Position numbers and translations under genes: made by a program. A stretch of DNA of 64,000 nt from Hydrogenophaga sp. (GTDB lineage Bacteria; Pseudomonadota; Gammaproteobacteria; Burkholderiales; Burkholderiaceae_C), in NCBI GenBank assembly GCA_030682835.1, contig JAUXNG010000012.1, forward strand, positions 44,184 to 108,183. Reading direction: 5' to 3'. Below are positions 21,509-30,905 of the stretch, piece after piece. The first letter of the stretch is position 1, and each line of letters starts with the position of its first letter. A model generated the notes under the pieces. The model was not told the DNA's origin. It saw only the letters and a program-made list of their open reading frames with translations, and searched no databases.

Positions 21509-22581
21509 GGCGACACCACCGGCGAGCTGCGCGCAGCCGGACCGGCATCGATCAGCCGCGCCCAGTCCACCGGTTGGCGCAGCAGACCCAGCGCCTGCAG
21601 CGTGGCGGCCAGCCGCTCCCCGCTGCGCTGCAGGGGGGCCGGCTCACCCGTGAGTTGCTGCAGGGATTCGGGTGGCGTGAAATAGTGCAGGCCCGCCTGC
21701 GTGAGCAGGTACTGCGCCACCGTCAGGCCGGTGCCCGGCGCCAGCACGGCCGCGGCTCCCGCCGGGTCGCCCAGGTAGGCGGACAGCCCGGCGCTCCAGG
21801 CCTGCAAAAGCGCGTCCACATCCTCGGGGCGCTCGCGCAGGGCGGCCGAGGTGACCACCAGCACATCGACGATCTCGCCCGGCATCTGGCGGGTGTCGAA
21901 CAGGGTCGCATAACCGGCATCGCGCATCTGCGCTGCCAGTGGTTCGTAGGACACGGCGGCCGCCACGCGCCCGGCCTGCAAGGCCGGCAGATGCTGCGAC
22001 GCTTCCAGCGTGACCACGGTGATGTCGTTTTCCTGCAGGCCCATCGAGGCCAGCCAGCGCTGCAACATGAGGCGGTTGAGCGCAGACGCCTCCAGCGCCA
22101 CACGGCTGCCGCGCACGGCAGACGGCTGGTCAAGCCCGCTCAGGCCCATCACCACATCGGCTCCGGCCGACTCGTCGAGCACGGCCACGATGCGCAGGTC
22201 CAGCCCTTCGTCGGCCAGCTCCAGCGCCTGGTCCAGGGTGATGGCCATGGCGTCGAGCAGGCCGTTGCGAAAGTGGCGAAAGCTCTCGGCGTGGGAGGAC
22301 AGCTCGACGATTTTCACGCGGGCGGTATCTGCCAGCCCCCGCTCCCGGGCCAGCACGAGGGGGTCGTAGCCGACCCAGGGGTTGAGCCCCACGGTCAGTG
22401 GGGAGCGCGGAGCTTCCACGCAGGCGCTGAGTCCGGCCAGTGCGGTCACGGCGAACAGGCACACGAACAGACGCTGCAGTGCGGAACGGCCCGCGCTCCA
22501 CCACCCACCCAGCCCGCTCGGGCCACCGGCGCCGCTGTCTGGGCGGCGACCGGCCGCCAGGGCCGATGCCCATGTATCCAT
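21505..22581 (-). CDS. Periplasmic solute-binding lipoprotein (SsuA/NMT1-like)
   Basis: Lipobox LAGLSAC; LTVGLNPWVGYDPLVLARERGL; 4-bp overlap with kinase, no ABC permease/ATPase nearby. Confidence 0.85.
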   Translation of the reverse strand: MDTWASALAAGRRPDSGAGGPSGLGGWWSAGRSALQRLFVCLFAVTALAGLSACVEAPRSPLTVGLNPWVGYDPLVLARERGLADTARVKIVELSSHAESFRHFRNGLLDAMAITLDQALELADEGLDLRIVAVLDESAGADVVMGLSGLDQPSAVRGSRVALEASALNRLMLQRWLASMGLQENDITVVTLEASQHLPALQAGRVAAAVSYEPLAAQMRDAGYATLFDTRQMPGEIVDVLVVTSAALRERPEDVDALLQAWSAGLSAYLGDPAGAAAVLAPGTGLTVAQYLLTQAGLHYFTPPESLQQLTGEPAPLQRSGERLAATLQALGLLRQPVDWARLIDAGPAARSSPVVSP

Positions 22582-22719
22582 TGTTGTGCCCCTGATTGAA
22601 TCAAATCATTTTGTCAGAGGCGTCACAAACTGTTGTGGGTTTTTTACCGAAAGGCAACGCTGGCGTGACCGGTGTGGCACTGCCGTGAGGCCACGACCCG
22701 CCTGGGGGCCGATCCGGGC

Positions 22720-23196
22720 TCAGCGCGAGGGGGGAGCGGCAGGTGGTGGAACAGCCGGGACGGGTGCCGTCACCCCGGGCGCCAGAGGCACAACGGTGTC
22801 CGGCGCCGGTTCGAGCGTTTCGATCGAGCGCAGCAGCCCACCCGCCTCCACCGAGCCCGACAGCTCGCCCTCACCCCGGGCCATGCGCTCGCAGATGCGC
22901 CGCCGTTCGTCCGAAAACGCCTGGCAGCGCTGCACGGCGTTGCGCGCCAGCGCCTCGGGCGACTCGTCCACACGCGGGCTGGCGCCGCGGCGCGACGCGC
23001 GGGCGGCGGCCACTTCGCGCAGGCATTGCGCACGCGCCTCGCCGGCTTCCATGCGCTGGCAGGCGGCGCGTTCGTCAGCCGCCGAACGTACCGCCTCTTC
23101 CCGCGCCTGGGCGTGCACGCCGGGCGGGGCCAGCCAGAACACCGCGGTGATCAGGGCCAGCGCCCCGCCGGGAAACTTGAACGAAGCATATGACAT
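22720..23196 (-). CDS. Hypothetical secreted protein, Cys-containing with Pro-rich tail
   Basis: MSYASFKFPGGALALITAVFWLAPPGVHAQA signal peptide; C-x2-M/C-x2-E motifs. Confidence 0.6.
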   Translation of the reverse strand: MSYASFKFPGGALALITAVFWLAPPGVHAQAREEAVRSAADERAACQRMEAGEARAQCLREVAAARASRRGASPRVDESPEALARNAVQRCQAFSDERRRICERMARGEGELSGSVEAGGLLRSIETLEPAPDTVVPLAPGVTAPVPAVPPPAAPPSR

Positions 23197-23365
23197 GGCA
23201 ACTCCTTGGATGCGGGCCGCAATCCCCGACCCTGGGCATCGCCACCCTATGCCGGGCGCCCTGCCCCGTCTGTGCCCCACAGCACGCTGCGCTGCGTGCG
23301 CCAGCGCACCGACCCGCCACACAAGCCGCGGCGATGCTGGGATCCCGCATTCTGGAAACACACAC

Positions 23366-23578
23366 ATGGCACAAACCGCACGCATCACCGGCAAGGTGGA
23401 ATACCGCGAGGGCGACGGCACGAACATCGCCATACGGCCCGGCCCGGTCGAGGTGACCCTGTCGGAAACCGATGCCACGCTGAGCTGGGTGGACGAAGAG
23501 GTGCACGGCGCCGCGGCCATGCCGCTCACCGACTTCAAACGCTATGTGAAGGAAGGCTGCATCCAGCTGGACAGCTGA
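23366..23578 (+). CDS. Small hypothetical protein (70 aa)
   Basis: MAQTARITGKVEYREGDGTNIAIRPGPVEVTLSETDATLSWVDEEVHGAAAMPLTDFKRYVKEGCIQLDS; coding-like composition. Confidence 0.65.
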   Translation: MAQTARITGKVEYREGDGTNIAIRPGPVEVTLSETDATLSWVDEEVHGAAAMPLTDFKRYVKEGCIQLDS

Positions 23579-23626
23579 GCTCCCGACCGACGCCGACCGC
23601 CTGGCGGTCTGTCCTGAGCCGAGCAC

Positions 23627-24046
23627 TCAGGACTGCAGGGCCTGCTGCACCCGCTGCAGGCGTTCGCGCACCTCGGCCGCCACCTGGTGCACCTCGGGGT
23701 GGGTGGTCATGCCCATCACCGCCACCGGGTCCATGAAGGCCACGGTGATGTCGCCGCCCCTGTCCATGCGCACCACCACGTTGCAGGGCAGCAGCAGGCC
23801 GATGTCGGGTTCGGCGCTCAGCGCGCGGTGCGCCAGCGGCGGATTGCACGCGCCCAGGATGCGGTAGGGCGCCACGTCCAGGCCCAGCTTGGTCTTGAGC
23901 GTGGCCTGCACATCAATCTCGGTCAGCACACCGAATCCCTCGGCCTTGAGCGCCTCCACGGTCTGGCGCAGCACCGTTTCAAAATCGGTGGATGCCGGGC
24001 TGGCGTGAAAGCCGTAGCGGGTGGGCGGCGTGAGGGAATCGGTCAT
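23627..24046 (-). CDS. DUF302-domain protein
   Basis: FETVLRQTVEALKAEGFGVLTEIDVQATLKTKLGLDVAPYRILGACNPPLAHRALSAEPDIGLLLPCNVVV. Confidence 0.9.
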   Translation of the reverse strand: MTDSLTPPTRYGFHASPASTDFETVLRQTVEALKAEGFGVLTEIDVQATLKTKLGLDVAPYRILGACNPPLAHRALSAEPDIGLLLPCNVVVRMDRGGDITVAFMDPVAVMGMTTHPEVHQVAAEVRERLQRVQQALQS

Positions 24047-24150
24047 GGGCGGGCTCCTGTGGGGACGGTTGGAATACCCGCTCCACTATCGGGCCTGCCG
24101 CGACTTCCCTCTGTGCGCTTGCGCACCACCGAGCCGCAGGGCCAGCGCGA

Positions 24151-25404
24151 TCAGCGCCCGTAAGCCAGGCCCGAGGCCACCCCGCCGAACAGGTCGCCCT
24201 CGACCATGGCCACGCCGGGAAACTCTGCCTGCAGCGCGCGCTGGAACGGCCGCAACGCCGAGGAGCCGCCGGTGAGGTAGATGGCATCCACCGCGCTGTC
24301 TGTCAGGCCCGCGGCCTGCACGCATGCGCGGGCACAGGCCACGGTGCGCGCCAGCAGGCTGCCCAGGTGATCGCGCAGGTGGGGGGTGTCCAGCGGCGCG
24401 CGCAGGCCACGCTCCACTTCCGACAGGTCGACCTCGGTGGCGCCGTCGTGCTGCGAGCAGCGGATCTTGGCCTGCTCCACCTCGTGCGCGATGCGGTGGC
24501 CATCGCGGTGCCTGAGTACCTTCATCAGGCGCTCGTGCAGCGCCGTGTCGCGGTAGTTCACGCGCAGCGACTGCGCCTGGCTGATGGCGCGCGGCAGGTA
24601 GAGCCACTGGATCAGGTGCCAGGTCGACAGGTCGAAGAACACGCGGCTCGGCACCTCGCGGTCCTGCGGGCCGATGTGGCGGTAGCCCAGCAGCGGCATC
24701 ACCTGCTCCAGGCTGAGCTTCTGGTCAAAGTCGGTGCCGCCAATGTGCACACCGGTGGTGGCCAGCACGTCGGCGCTGCGCTCGGGCAGCGCCAGGCGGT
24801 CAGGCCCGAGGCGCACCACGGTGAAGTCCGAGGTGCCGCCGCCCAGATCGACCACCAGCACCAGGCTCTCGCGCGTGAGCCGGCGCTCGTAGTCCAGCGC
24901 CGCGGCGATCGGTTCCAGCTGGAACGACACCTCCTCAAACCCCACGGCACGCGCGGCGTCCAGCAGCGACTGCTGGGCCTGCGCGTCGCGCGCCAGGTCG
25001 TCGTCAACGAAGTGCACCGGGCGGCCCATCACCACGCGCCGGGGTGCGGCACCCAGCGCCTGCGTGGCGCGTTCGCGCAGCTCGGCCAGGAAAGTGGCCA
25101 CGATGTCCTGGAAGCTGATCTGCTGGTGGTTCACCACCGTGGTCTCCATCAGCAGCGGGCTGCCCAGCAGGCTCTTGAGCGAGCGCATCAGCCGGCCTTC
25201 GGTGCCGGCCAGGTACTGCGCCACGGCGTCGCGGCCGAAATGGGTGCGGTTGTCTTCGGCGTTGTAGAACACGGCCGTGGGCATGGAGACCGCATCGCCC
25301 TCGAGCGGGATCAGGCGCGAGTCGCCCTGCGGGCCGGCCCAGGCCATGGCGGAGTTGGAGGTGCCGAAATCAATGCCGAGCGTGCCGGCGGGCGAAAGCG
25401 TCAT
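24151..25404 (-). CDS. Hsp70-family (YegD-like) protein
   Basis: LGIDFGTSNSAMAW; LVLVVDLGGGTSDFTVVRLG; IYLTGGSSALRPFQ. Confidence 0.92.
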   Translation of the reverse strand: MTLSPAGTLGIDFGTSNSAMAWAGPQGDSRLIPLEGDAVSMPTAVFYNAEDNRTHFGRDAVAQYLAGTEGRLMRSLKSLLGSPLLMETTVVNHQQISFQDIVATFLAELRERATQALGAAPRRVVMGRPVHFVDDDLARDAQAQQSLLDAARAVGFEEVSFQLEPIAAALDYERRLTRESLVLVVDLGGGTSDFTVVRLGPDRLALPERSADVLATTGVHIGGTDFDQKLSLEQVMPLLGYRHIGPQDREVPSRVFFDLSTWHLIQWLYLPRAISQAQSLRVNYRDTALHERLMKVLRHRDGHRIAHEVEQAKIRCSQHDGATEVDLSEVERGLRAPLDTPHLRDHLGSLLARTVACARACVQAAGLTDSAVDAIYLTGGSSALRPFQRALQAEFPGVAMVEGDLFGGVASGLAYGR

Positions 25405-25509
25405 GAGCGGGGGAAAGCAGAGGAGCCGGGGCGGGTGCCCGGCAGGCGCGCGGCAGCGGGGCCGGCCGGCGGAGGACCGGGGATTCTGCCACCGCCGGGC
25501 TTCGCGAGG

Positions 25510-26364
25510 TCAGCGGCCGGCCAGGCGGTGCGGCAGCGGCGCGCCCTGCCGGGCTGCGCCGGCCCGCTCCATCGACTGCAGCCAGCGCGAAGCGGCCCAC
25601 AGCGCGGCGAACAGGTAGACCACACCCCCCGGAATCCACATCACCAGGCCAGCCAGCTGCTGGTCCCACAGATCGGCCGACTCCGCCGCGTACAGGGGCG
25701 CGGGCGCAAAGGTGAGCAGCGCACCCAGCAGGCCCGTGTGGGTCACGGTGAACACCAGCGCCAGCGCGGCCGGCAGCACCTCGCGGTGGCCGGGGCGCAG
25801 CACCGACCACCAGAACAGCCAGCCGGTGAACAGAAAACTGGCGTGCTCCAGCACATGCCACAGGGGGTCGTGCACGGCCGCCAGGTAGGGCCCGGGCGCG
25901 TGCCAGCCCCAGATGGCCAGCGCATGCAGCAGCGCGCAGGCGGTGGGGCGGCGGCTGAGCTGGTGCAGGCGGCGCCACAGCCCGTCCAGCGCGGGCCCCA
26001 CAGCGGCACGCCAGGCCGGCAGCGGCCGCGCCAGCACCAGCAGCGGGGCCACGCCGATGATGAGCACCATGTGCTGCACCATGTGCCAGGCCGTGCTGCG
26101 TTCAGCCCACGCGTCCAGCGGACCAAAGAGCGCCAGCGCGCCGAGCAGCATCGCGCCGTGAAACAGCCAGGCGCTCCCAGACGAAGCCTGCCCGCGTGGC
26201 GCCTGGCGCCAGCTGCCCAGCGCATAGGCCAGCCAGGAGAGCATCCACGCCAGCGCCGCCAGCCACACCGGCCAGCGCGCCGGATCAACCACACCATCGA
26301 ACAGGCTGTGTGCCCCGGCCAGCACAGGCCAGAGCAGCAACAGGCCGGACAGGGTCAGACGCAC
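25510..26364 (-). CDS. Cytochrome c oxidase assembly protein, CtaG/caa3_CtaG family
   Basis: Multi-TM; TAWHMVQHMVLIIGVAPLLVLARP; HDPLWHVLEHASFLFTGWLFWW. Confidence 0.85.
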   Translation of the reverse strand: MRLTLSGLLLLWPVLAGAHSLFDGVVDPARWPVWLAALAWMLSWLAYALGSWRQAPRGQASSGSAWLFHGAMLLGALALFGPLDAWAERSTAWHMVQHMVLIIGVAPLLVLARPLPAWRAAVGPALDGLWRRLHQLSRRPTACALLHALAIWGWHAPGPYLAAVHDPLWHVLEHASFLFTGWLFWWSVLRPGHREVLPAALALVFTVTHTGLLGALLTFAPAPLYAAESADLWDQQLAGLVMWIPGGVVYLFAALWAASRWLQSMERAGAARQGAPLPHRLAGR

Positions 26365-26720
26365 GGCGGCACGACCAGCAGCGGCAGACCGACCATGAGG
26401 GTGGCCACCACGGCGACCGCATAAAGGGCGGCCGATAGCCGGGCCACAAACCGTTCACGCGGCGGCGCCGAGCCCGATGCCATCGCGCGGTACGCCCGCC
26501 AGGCGACATGCCCGGCCCAGGCAAAAGCCAGCGCCGTGGCGGCGGTGAAGGCCAGGCCGGCGAAGTTGATGCTGTTGAACACCGTGTGCGGGGGCGCCGG
26601 CGGCACCACCACGCAGGCCACCGCCACGCCGCCGTACAGCAGAGAGAACCACAGGAACCAGAGGGTGAGCCCCAGCACCAGGTGCAAGGGGTGCACGGGG
26701 GGCCACAGGCGCGCGTTCAC
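26355..26720 (-). CDS. Small membrane protein of oxidase cluster
   Basis: GTG start overlapping COX stop (GTGA); predicted TM helices; VFNSINFAGLAFTAATALAFAWAG. Confidence 0.65.
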   Translation of the reverse strand: MNARLWPPVHPLHLVLGLTLWFLWFSLLYGGVAVACVVVPPAPPHTVFNSINFAGLAFTAATALAFAWAGHVAWRAYRAMASGSAPPRERFVARLSAALYAVAVVATLMVGLPLLVVPPCV

Positions 26721-29326
26721 CGCGGGGCTCCGAACACCAGTGGCAGCAGCGCCATGACCACCCAGGCCAGCAAGGTGGCGATGGTGCAGAAACGCCACCA
26801 GATCGCCACCACGGCCGGCTCATAAGGCGCGAACTGCCCCACATAGCCCAGGTGCACGCGTGCGGCCTGCAGCCCGGCGAACACGGCGGCCAGACTGGCG
26901 TGCACCACCAGGTAGTACAGGGTGAAGGTGAGCACGGCGTCGTGCGCCTGGCGCGTGGGTTCCAGGGGCAGCGTGACCAGCAGGGCCACCACGCCTGCGC
27001 TTGCCAGGGCACCGAAGCCGGCCGCCAGCCACAGCCGCAGGGCCAGACCGCCGGCCTGCCCCGCGCGCAGTCGGCGCACCCCGCTGCTGATGGACCACTG
27101 CCCGGCCGCCAGCAAGGCCGCCACCGCCGCCAGCGGCCACACGCCCAGCACCGAGGGCGAGGCGGGCGCACCGTCGGGCACCACCGTCCAGAGGTAGAGC
27201 CAGCCAAACAGGAGCGCACCGAACAGGGCCGCATCGGCCAGCACGGCCAGGCCCATGCCCCACAGTCCCGGGCCGTCGAAGGTGCGCGAGTGCAGCAGCA
27301 AACCCTCGGGCAGGTCGTTCGCCTCGCCAGCCGCGGCGGTGGGGTGCGCGCCGTTTTCCCACGACCAGCGCAGCAGCGCCAGCAGCGCCAGGCCGGTGAA
27401 GGCCAAGGCCGGCCAGTAGAACTTGAGCAGCAGCGACAGGCACAGCAGCGCCAGCACCACCCCGCCCACCAGCGGCCACCAGGAGTTGCCGGGCAGGTGG
27501 ATCACCTCGCGCGGGCGCCCGCTCACCGGGTCCACACCCAGGGTTTCGCGCCGCCCATGAGACGCCGAAGGCAGGCCGTGGCGCCCGGCCGCGATGTCGG
27601 CCGGCATGCCCGGGTCGTCCCACAGCGGCTGGCGGGTGTCCAGCCGCGGCAGGCTGGCGAAGTTGTACGAACGCGGGGGCGTGCCGCTGGCCCATTCGAG
27701 CGTGTCGGCGCCCCAGGGGTTGAGCGGGGCGGGCCGGCCGTGGCGCCAGTGCAGCAGCAGGTCGAGCAGCAGCGTGGCGATGCCGAAGGCCATCACGAAA
27801 CTGAACACCGAGGACACCAGGTTGGGCAGGTCCCAGCCCAGCCCGGGGTCGTAGGTGTAGACGCGACGCGGCATGCCCAGCAGCCCGGTCCAGTGCATGA
27901 TGAAAAAGGTTCCGTTGAAGCCGATGAAGGTGAGCCAGAAGCCTGCCTTGGACAGGCGCGGCGAGGGCATGCGCCCGCTGAAGTGCGGCATCCAGTAATA
28001 GATGCCCGCGATCAGCGGGAACAGCATGCCGCCGATCAGCACGTAGTGAAAGTGCGCCACCACGAAGTGCGTGTCGTGCACCTGCCAGTTGAAGGGCACG
28101 AAAGCCAGCATCACGCCGGTGAGGCCACCGATGACGAAGATGGTGAGAAAGCCGGCGATCCACAGCATGGGCACGCTCCACACCGGTTTGCCGCTCCACA
28201 GCGTGGCGATCCAGGCGAACACCTGGATGCCGGTGGGAATGGCCACCAGCATGCTGGCCAGCGAGAAGAAGGCTTGCGAGAGCGCTGGGATGCCGACCGC
28301 AAACATGTGGTGCACCCAGAGGCCGAAGCTGATGAAGCCCACACCGATGATCGACACCACCACCCAGCGGTAGCCCACCAGCGGGCGGCGCGCGAACACC
28401 GGCACCAGCACCGAGACCACCCCCGCAGCAGGCAGGAAGATGATGTAGACCTCGGGGTGGCCGAACAGCCAGAACAGGTGCTGCCACAGGATGGGATCGC
28501 CCCCGCGTGTGGGGTCGAAGAAGGACCAGCCGGCCGCACGCTCCAGCTCCAGCAGCATCGAGCCCAGCACCAGCGGCGGAAAGCCGACGATGATCATGAA
28601 CGAGGTCACCAGCATGGCCCACGCGAACACCGGCAGCTGGTGCAGGCCCATGCCGGCGGCGCGCGCGCGCAGGATGGAGACCGCGATGTCGATGGCCGAG
28701 GCGATGGTGGCGATCTCGATGAAGGTGATGCCCAGCAGCCAGAAGTCCGAGCCCATGCCGGGCGAGTACACGTTGCTGGCCAGCGGGGTGTACATGAACC
28801 AGCCGGCGTCAGGCGCCAGGTCCATCAGCAGGCTGCTGGTGAAGATGAGGCCGCCAAACAGGTAACACCAGTAACCGAATGCACCCAGCCGGGGGAACAC
28901 CAGGTCGCGTGCGCCGAGCATTTTGGGCAGCAGATAGGCCGCCAGCCCCTGCTGCACCGGCACCGCAAACAGAAACATCATCATGCTGCCGTGCATGGTG
29001 AAGGCCTGGTTGTAGGCCTGGGCGCTCATGAAGCCCTGGTTGGGTTGCGCCAGCTGCGCGCGCACCAGCATGGCCAGCAGGCCGGCGATGAGGAAGAACA
29101 CCCCGCCGGTGATCATCATGCGGCGCGCCACGTTGGTGTGGTTCACCACCGAGAGCGCGCGCCAGCCGGTGGGGTTGCCCCACACCTTTTCGAATTCGGC
29201 GTGCAGCTCGGCCGGGTCGCGCGCGGGTGCGCCGCCGACGGGATCGACCGGCTCGCGCACGGGAGTACCTTCACCCGGTGGGCTGCGGTGCGAGCTTGCT
29301 TGGGAACGGCCCGGCACTGCGCTCAT
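26717..29326 (-). CDS. Cytochrome c oxidase subunit I/III fusion
   Basis: COX I motifs WQHLFWLFGHPEVYIIFLPAAG, HDTHFVVAHFHYVL; C-terminal COX III-like seven-TM region. Confidence 0.95.
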   Translation of the reverse strand: MSAVPGRSQASSHRSPPGEGTPVREPVDPVGGAPARDPAELHAEFEKVWGNPTGWRALSVVNHTNVARRMMITGGVFFLIAGLLAMLVRAQLAQPNQGFMSAQAYNQAFTMHGSMMMFLFAVPVQQGLAAYLLPKMLGARDLVFPRLGAFGYWCYLFGGLIFTSSLLMDLAPDAGWFMYTPLASNVYSPGMGSDFWLLGITFIEIATIASAIDIAVSILRARAAGMGLHQLPVFAWAMLVTSFMIIVGFPPLVLGSMLLELERAAGWSFFDPTRGGDPILWQHLFWLFGHPEVYIIFLPAAGVVSVLVPVFARRPLVGYRWVVVSIIGVGFISFGLWVHHMFAVGIPALSQAFFSLASMLVAIPTGIQVFAWIATLWSGKPVWSVPMLWIAGFLTIFVIGGLTGVMLAFVPFNWQVHDTHFVVAHFHYVLIGGMLFPLIAGIYYWMPHFSGRMPSPRLSKAGFWLTFIGFNGTFFIMHWTGLLGMPRRVYTYDPGLGWDLPNLVSSVFSFVMAFGIATLLLDLLLHWRHGRPAPLNPWGADTLEWASGTPPRSYNFASLPRLDTRQPLWDDPGMPADIAAGRHGLPSASHGRRETLGVDPVSGRPREVIHLPGNSWWPLVGGVVLALLCLSLLLKFYWPALAFTGLALLALLRWSWENGAHPTAAAGEANDLPEGLLLHSRTFDGPGLWGMGLAVLADAALFGALLFGWLYLWTVVPDGAPASPSVLGVWPLAAVAALLAAGQWSISSGVRRLRAGQAGGLALRLWLAAGFGALASAGVVALLVTLPLEPTRQAHDAVLTFTLYYLVVHASLAAVFAGLQAARVHLGYVGQFAPYEPAVVAIWWRFCTIATLLAWVVMALLPLVFGAPR

Positions 29327-30141
29327 GGACGCTCTCCTGTGTTCTGCGAAATACCCGGCTGGGTCGACGGTGGGGTGACCGCCGCGCTGCTCTGCCCGCG
29401 CGGCTGCGCCGCCAGCCAGGCGTCGAACTCGGGCGCGGGCATGGCGTGCACCACCATCAGCATGTGGGCGTGCTCACGCCCGCAGAACTCGGCGCACTGG
29501 CCGCGGAACACCCCCGGCTGGTCGGCCTGCAATCGCAGAACATTGGTGCGGCCGGGCACGGCGTCGAGCTTGCCGCCCAGGCGCGGCACCCAGAACGAAT
29601 GAATCACGTCTCGGCTGCTGATGTGCAGGTCCACCGGGCGGCCCACCGGCATGCGCAGCTCGTCCTGCAGCTGCACGCCACTGCCCGGGTAATGCAGCGT
29701 CCACGACCACTGCTGGGCCATCACCTCCACGCGTAGCGGCTCCACACCCGCACCGGCGCGCTGGAACGGCAACTGGTGGCGCCCCGCCGGCGAGCCGAAC
29801 ACCAGCAGCGCCGCAATGGCCACCGCCGGGAGCGCAATGCCGCCGCCGATGAGCCAGCGGCGGTCGGCCCGGTCGGTGTCGGGCGCGCCGGTGTGGGTGG
29901 GTGCGCCGGACGGCAAGGCGCCGGGCTGCCCGGGCAGGCCAGGCTCCTCGCCGCGTCGGCTCCGCTGACCGCGCCACATCGCCAGCACCCACAACCCGAC
30001 CACGCCGAGCGTGACGACAACGGCCACCCCGAGCATCCACCACCACACCTGCGCAATGGCCTGCGCCGAGGGGCCGGCGGGGTCCAGCGTTGATTGCACT
30101 CCGCTACAAGCGCCGAGCCACGGCAGGCTTGACACGCCCAC
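29323..30141 (-). CDS. Cytochrome c oxidase subunit II
   Basis: CuA site GVFRGQCAEFCGREHAHMLMVVHAM; HSFWVPRLGGKLD; lipobox-like LPWLGAC; start (GTG) approximate. Confidence 0.88.
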   Translation of the reverse strand: MGVSSLPWLGACSGVQSTLDPAGPSAQAIAQVWWWMLGVAVVVTLGVVGLWVLAMWRGQRSRRGEEPGLPGQPGALPSGAPTHTGAPDTDRADRRWLIGGGIALPAVAIAALLVFGSPAGRHQLPFQRAGAGVEPLRVEVMAQQWSWTLHYPGSGVQLQDELRMPVGRPVDLHISSRDVIHSFWVPRLGGKLDAVPGRTNVLRLQADQPGVFRGQCAEFCGREHAHMLMVVHAMPAPEFDAWLAAQPRGQSSAAVTPPSTQPGISQNTGERP

Positions 30142-30150
30142 AATGCGTGC

Positions 30151-30624
30151 ATGAACACCAAACTGCCCACCGTCGTCGAACCGATCCACAGCCGCGCCGC
30201 CATCGCCGGGCACCCGCTGCATCCCATGATGATCCACTTCCCGGTGGCCGCGCTGATCGGGCTGGTGGGCGCCGACGCGGCCTACCTCTGGGGCGGCGAC
30301 CCGTTCTGGGCGCGTGCCGGCCTGTGGCTGGCAGGGGTTGGCGCGCTCGGCGGCTGGGCCGCCAGCCTGGCTGGCCTGGTGGACCTGCTCACCGTGTCGC
30401 GCATCCGCCGCCTCATCACCGCCTGGGGCCACGCCATCATGGCCGTGATGATGCTGTCCATGGCCACGCTGAACTGGCGCATGCGCCTGGGCGACGACCC
30501 GGGCCTGTACGTGATGCCCTGGGGCCTGGGCATGACGCTGCTCACGGCTTTTTTCATCTCGATCGCCGCCTACCTGGGCGGGCGGCTGGTCTACGAAAAC
30601 GCGGTGGGCGTGAGCACCGACTGA
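30151..30624 (+). CDS. DUF2231-family membrane protein
   Basis: AAIAGHPLHPMMIHFPVAALIGLVGADAAYLWGGDPFWARAGLWLAGVGALGG. Confidence 0.9.
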   Translation: MNTKLPTVVEPIHSRAAIAGHPLHPMMIHFPVAALIGLVGADAAYLWGGDPFWARAGLWLAGVGALGGWAASLAGLVDLLTVSRIRRLITAWGHAIMAVMMLSMATLNWRMRLGDDPGLYVMPWGLGMTLLTAFFISIAAYLGGRLVYENAVGVSTD

Positions 30625-30677
30625 AGCGCTCGCAGGGCCTGCACCGATGCGGGCCCGAAGCACTGCCTCACCCACGT

Positions 30678-30746
30678 CCGTTCGGGCTGGGCCTGTCGAA
30701 GCCCACTCCCATCGCGTGAGCCCTTCGACAGGCTCAGGGCGAACGG
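30678..30746. repeat. Inverted-repeat intergenic element (copy 1)
   Basis: CCGTTCGGGCTGGGCCTGTCGAAG ... CCCTTCGACAGGCTCAGGGCGAACGG. Confidence 0.85.
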
Positions 30747-30806
30747 AGGGATGGAGGGCCCCAGAGTCTGTCGAACGAGGCAAGACACACGCTCGCACAC
30801 CCACAC

Positions 30807-30875
30807 CCGTTCGGGCTGAGCCTGTCGAAGCCCTCTCGCGTCGTGCGAGCCCTTCGACAGGCTCAGGGCGAACGG
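30807..30875. repeat. Inverted-repeat intergenic element (copy 2)
   Basis: CCGTTCGGGCTGAGCCTGTCGAAG ... CCCTTCGACAGGCTCAGGGCGAACGG; same as copy 1. Confidence 0.88.
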
Positions 30876-30905
30876 ACAAGGGATGCGCCAGAGGCGGCAT
30901 GCAGT

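Noticed and set aside
22625-22650. Possible terminator CACAA-ACTG-TTGTG followed by T-run on + strand
   Set aside because: Neighbouring genes are on the minus strand, so no upstream plus-strand transcript to terminate; short stem.
24367-26424. 685-codon plus-strand ORF
   Set aside because: Antisense shadow of the Hsp70 and CtaG genes; no recognisable domain.
26852-29602. 916-codon plus-strand ORF
   Set aside because: Antisense to the COX I/III fusion with clear conserved motifs; low-complexity His/Gln/Arg composition.
30678-30875. CRISPR array
   Set aside because: Only two units, each internally inverted, with no spacer-repeat periodicity or cas genes.
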